Assembly (NCBI RefSeq): GCF_014145675.1
Contig: NZ_JACGZW010000027.1
Location: 1 to 58,545, forward strand
Direction: 5' to 3'
Source: Amycolatopsis dendrobii
GTDB lineage: Bacteria > Actinomycetota > Actinomycetes > Mycobacteriales > Pseudonocardiaceae
DNA length: 58,545 bases
In this document: positions 58,371 to 58,545 of the stretch, one piece after another
Position numbering within the stretch: the stretch's first letter is position 1
How the letters are laid out: the number at the start of each line of letters is the position of its first letter
Program-made: the position numbers and the translations under genes
Notes under the pieces: generated by a model
The model's input: the letters and a program-made list of their open reading frames with translations, nothing else
Databases searched by the model: none
Told to the model about the DNA's origin: nothing

Positions 58371-58394
58371 CTCCCGACCCACCTCAGCACCGCA

Positions 58395-58441
58395 CCCAAT
58401 GTGGCATTCGGTGCGCCACATGCACCCAATGCCACATTGGG
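58395..58441. repeat. Palindrome CCCAATGTGGCATT
   Basis: Perfect 14-bp arms CCCAATGTGGCATT and AATGCCACATTGGG with 19 bases between, in the non-coding tail of the window. The remaining bases to 58545 are low-complexity with no gene I can see. Confidence 0.8.
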
Positions 58442-58545
58442 GCGCTAAACCGCAGCCGTGACCCCCACCGCAACCAGCCGCCCAAGCCGCGCCCCACCAA
58501 CCCCCCGCAGCCGACGCACCCAACCCCTCAAGGCACCCACCCCTC

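Noticed and set aside
1..58545. CRISPR arrays, tRNA or rRNA genes, integrase or transposase genes
   Set aside because: I saw no regularly spaced repeats, no cloverleaf-like sequence with a CCA end and no transposase or integrase motif.

Overview
The window looks like a chromosomal segment of a high-GC actinomycete. The closest fit I can infer is Pseudonocardiaceae, probably Amycolatopsis. The reasons are strongly G/C-ending codons, many GTG starts, split transketolase subunits, an ESX-type (type VII) secretion locus, an NrtR-type NAD regulon and dispersed palindromes of a kind I recall from Amycolatopsis. No database search was possible, so the genus is an inference.

Layout. (1) 0-21 kb: histidine biosynthesis genes in the usual actinobacterial order (hisD-hisC-hisB ... 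hisH ... hisA ... hisF-hisI, all on the minus strand), but broken into four transcription units by unrelated genes. These include an ECF-type sigma factor with a membrane partner, a WYL regulator with VOC and YdeI-like proteins, a soxR/transketolase pair, kptA, a methyltransferase, a TetR/MMPL exporter pair, a GNAT, and an MBL-fold hydrolase with a 52-aa membrane protein. (2) 21-26.5 kb: an operon of eccB, two paralogous response regulators and a TIR-domain protein, chained by 4-nt overlaps, divergent from eccE. (3) 26.5-31.5 kb: accessory regulators and a transporter (MerR, NIPSNAP, GlxA/AraC, MFS, double Lrp). (4) 31.4-41 kb: eccD, a YbaB-like protein, a small conserved protein and three large type VII substrates, divergent from the three-ATPase eccC. 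(5) 40.9-43.5 kb: a chain of small genes including WapI-like and colicin-D-like immunity domains, with apparent frameshifts. (6) 43.6-47.6 kb: a secreted trypsin-like protease, an acyl-CoA ligase and membrane proteins. (7) 47.7-53.2 kb: the Esx pair, three further substrates (one a DUF1023 hydrolase) and the mycosin. (8) 53.2-58.3 kb: nadA-nadB-nadC with a divergent NrtR-type Nudix regulator, and a Lon-substrate-binding-domain protein.

How the parts work together. EccB, EccC, EccD, EccE and MycP are all present within about 32 kb, so the segment could encode one complete ESX machine, with its substrates and probably some immunity proteins. The mycosin appears to have lost its catalytic histidine. 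The response regulators and TIR protein are tied to eccB by translational coupling, so they are the best candidates for regulation of, or a new function for, this secretion system. Many genes carry a TANNNT hexamer 5-8 nt before the start codon, which suggests leaderless transcripts. I used that pattern to choose starts for hisA, soxR, the transketolase N subunit and others. Palindromic repeats cluster at gene 3' ends.
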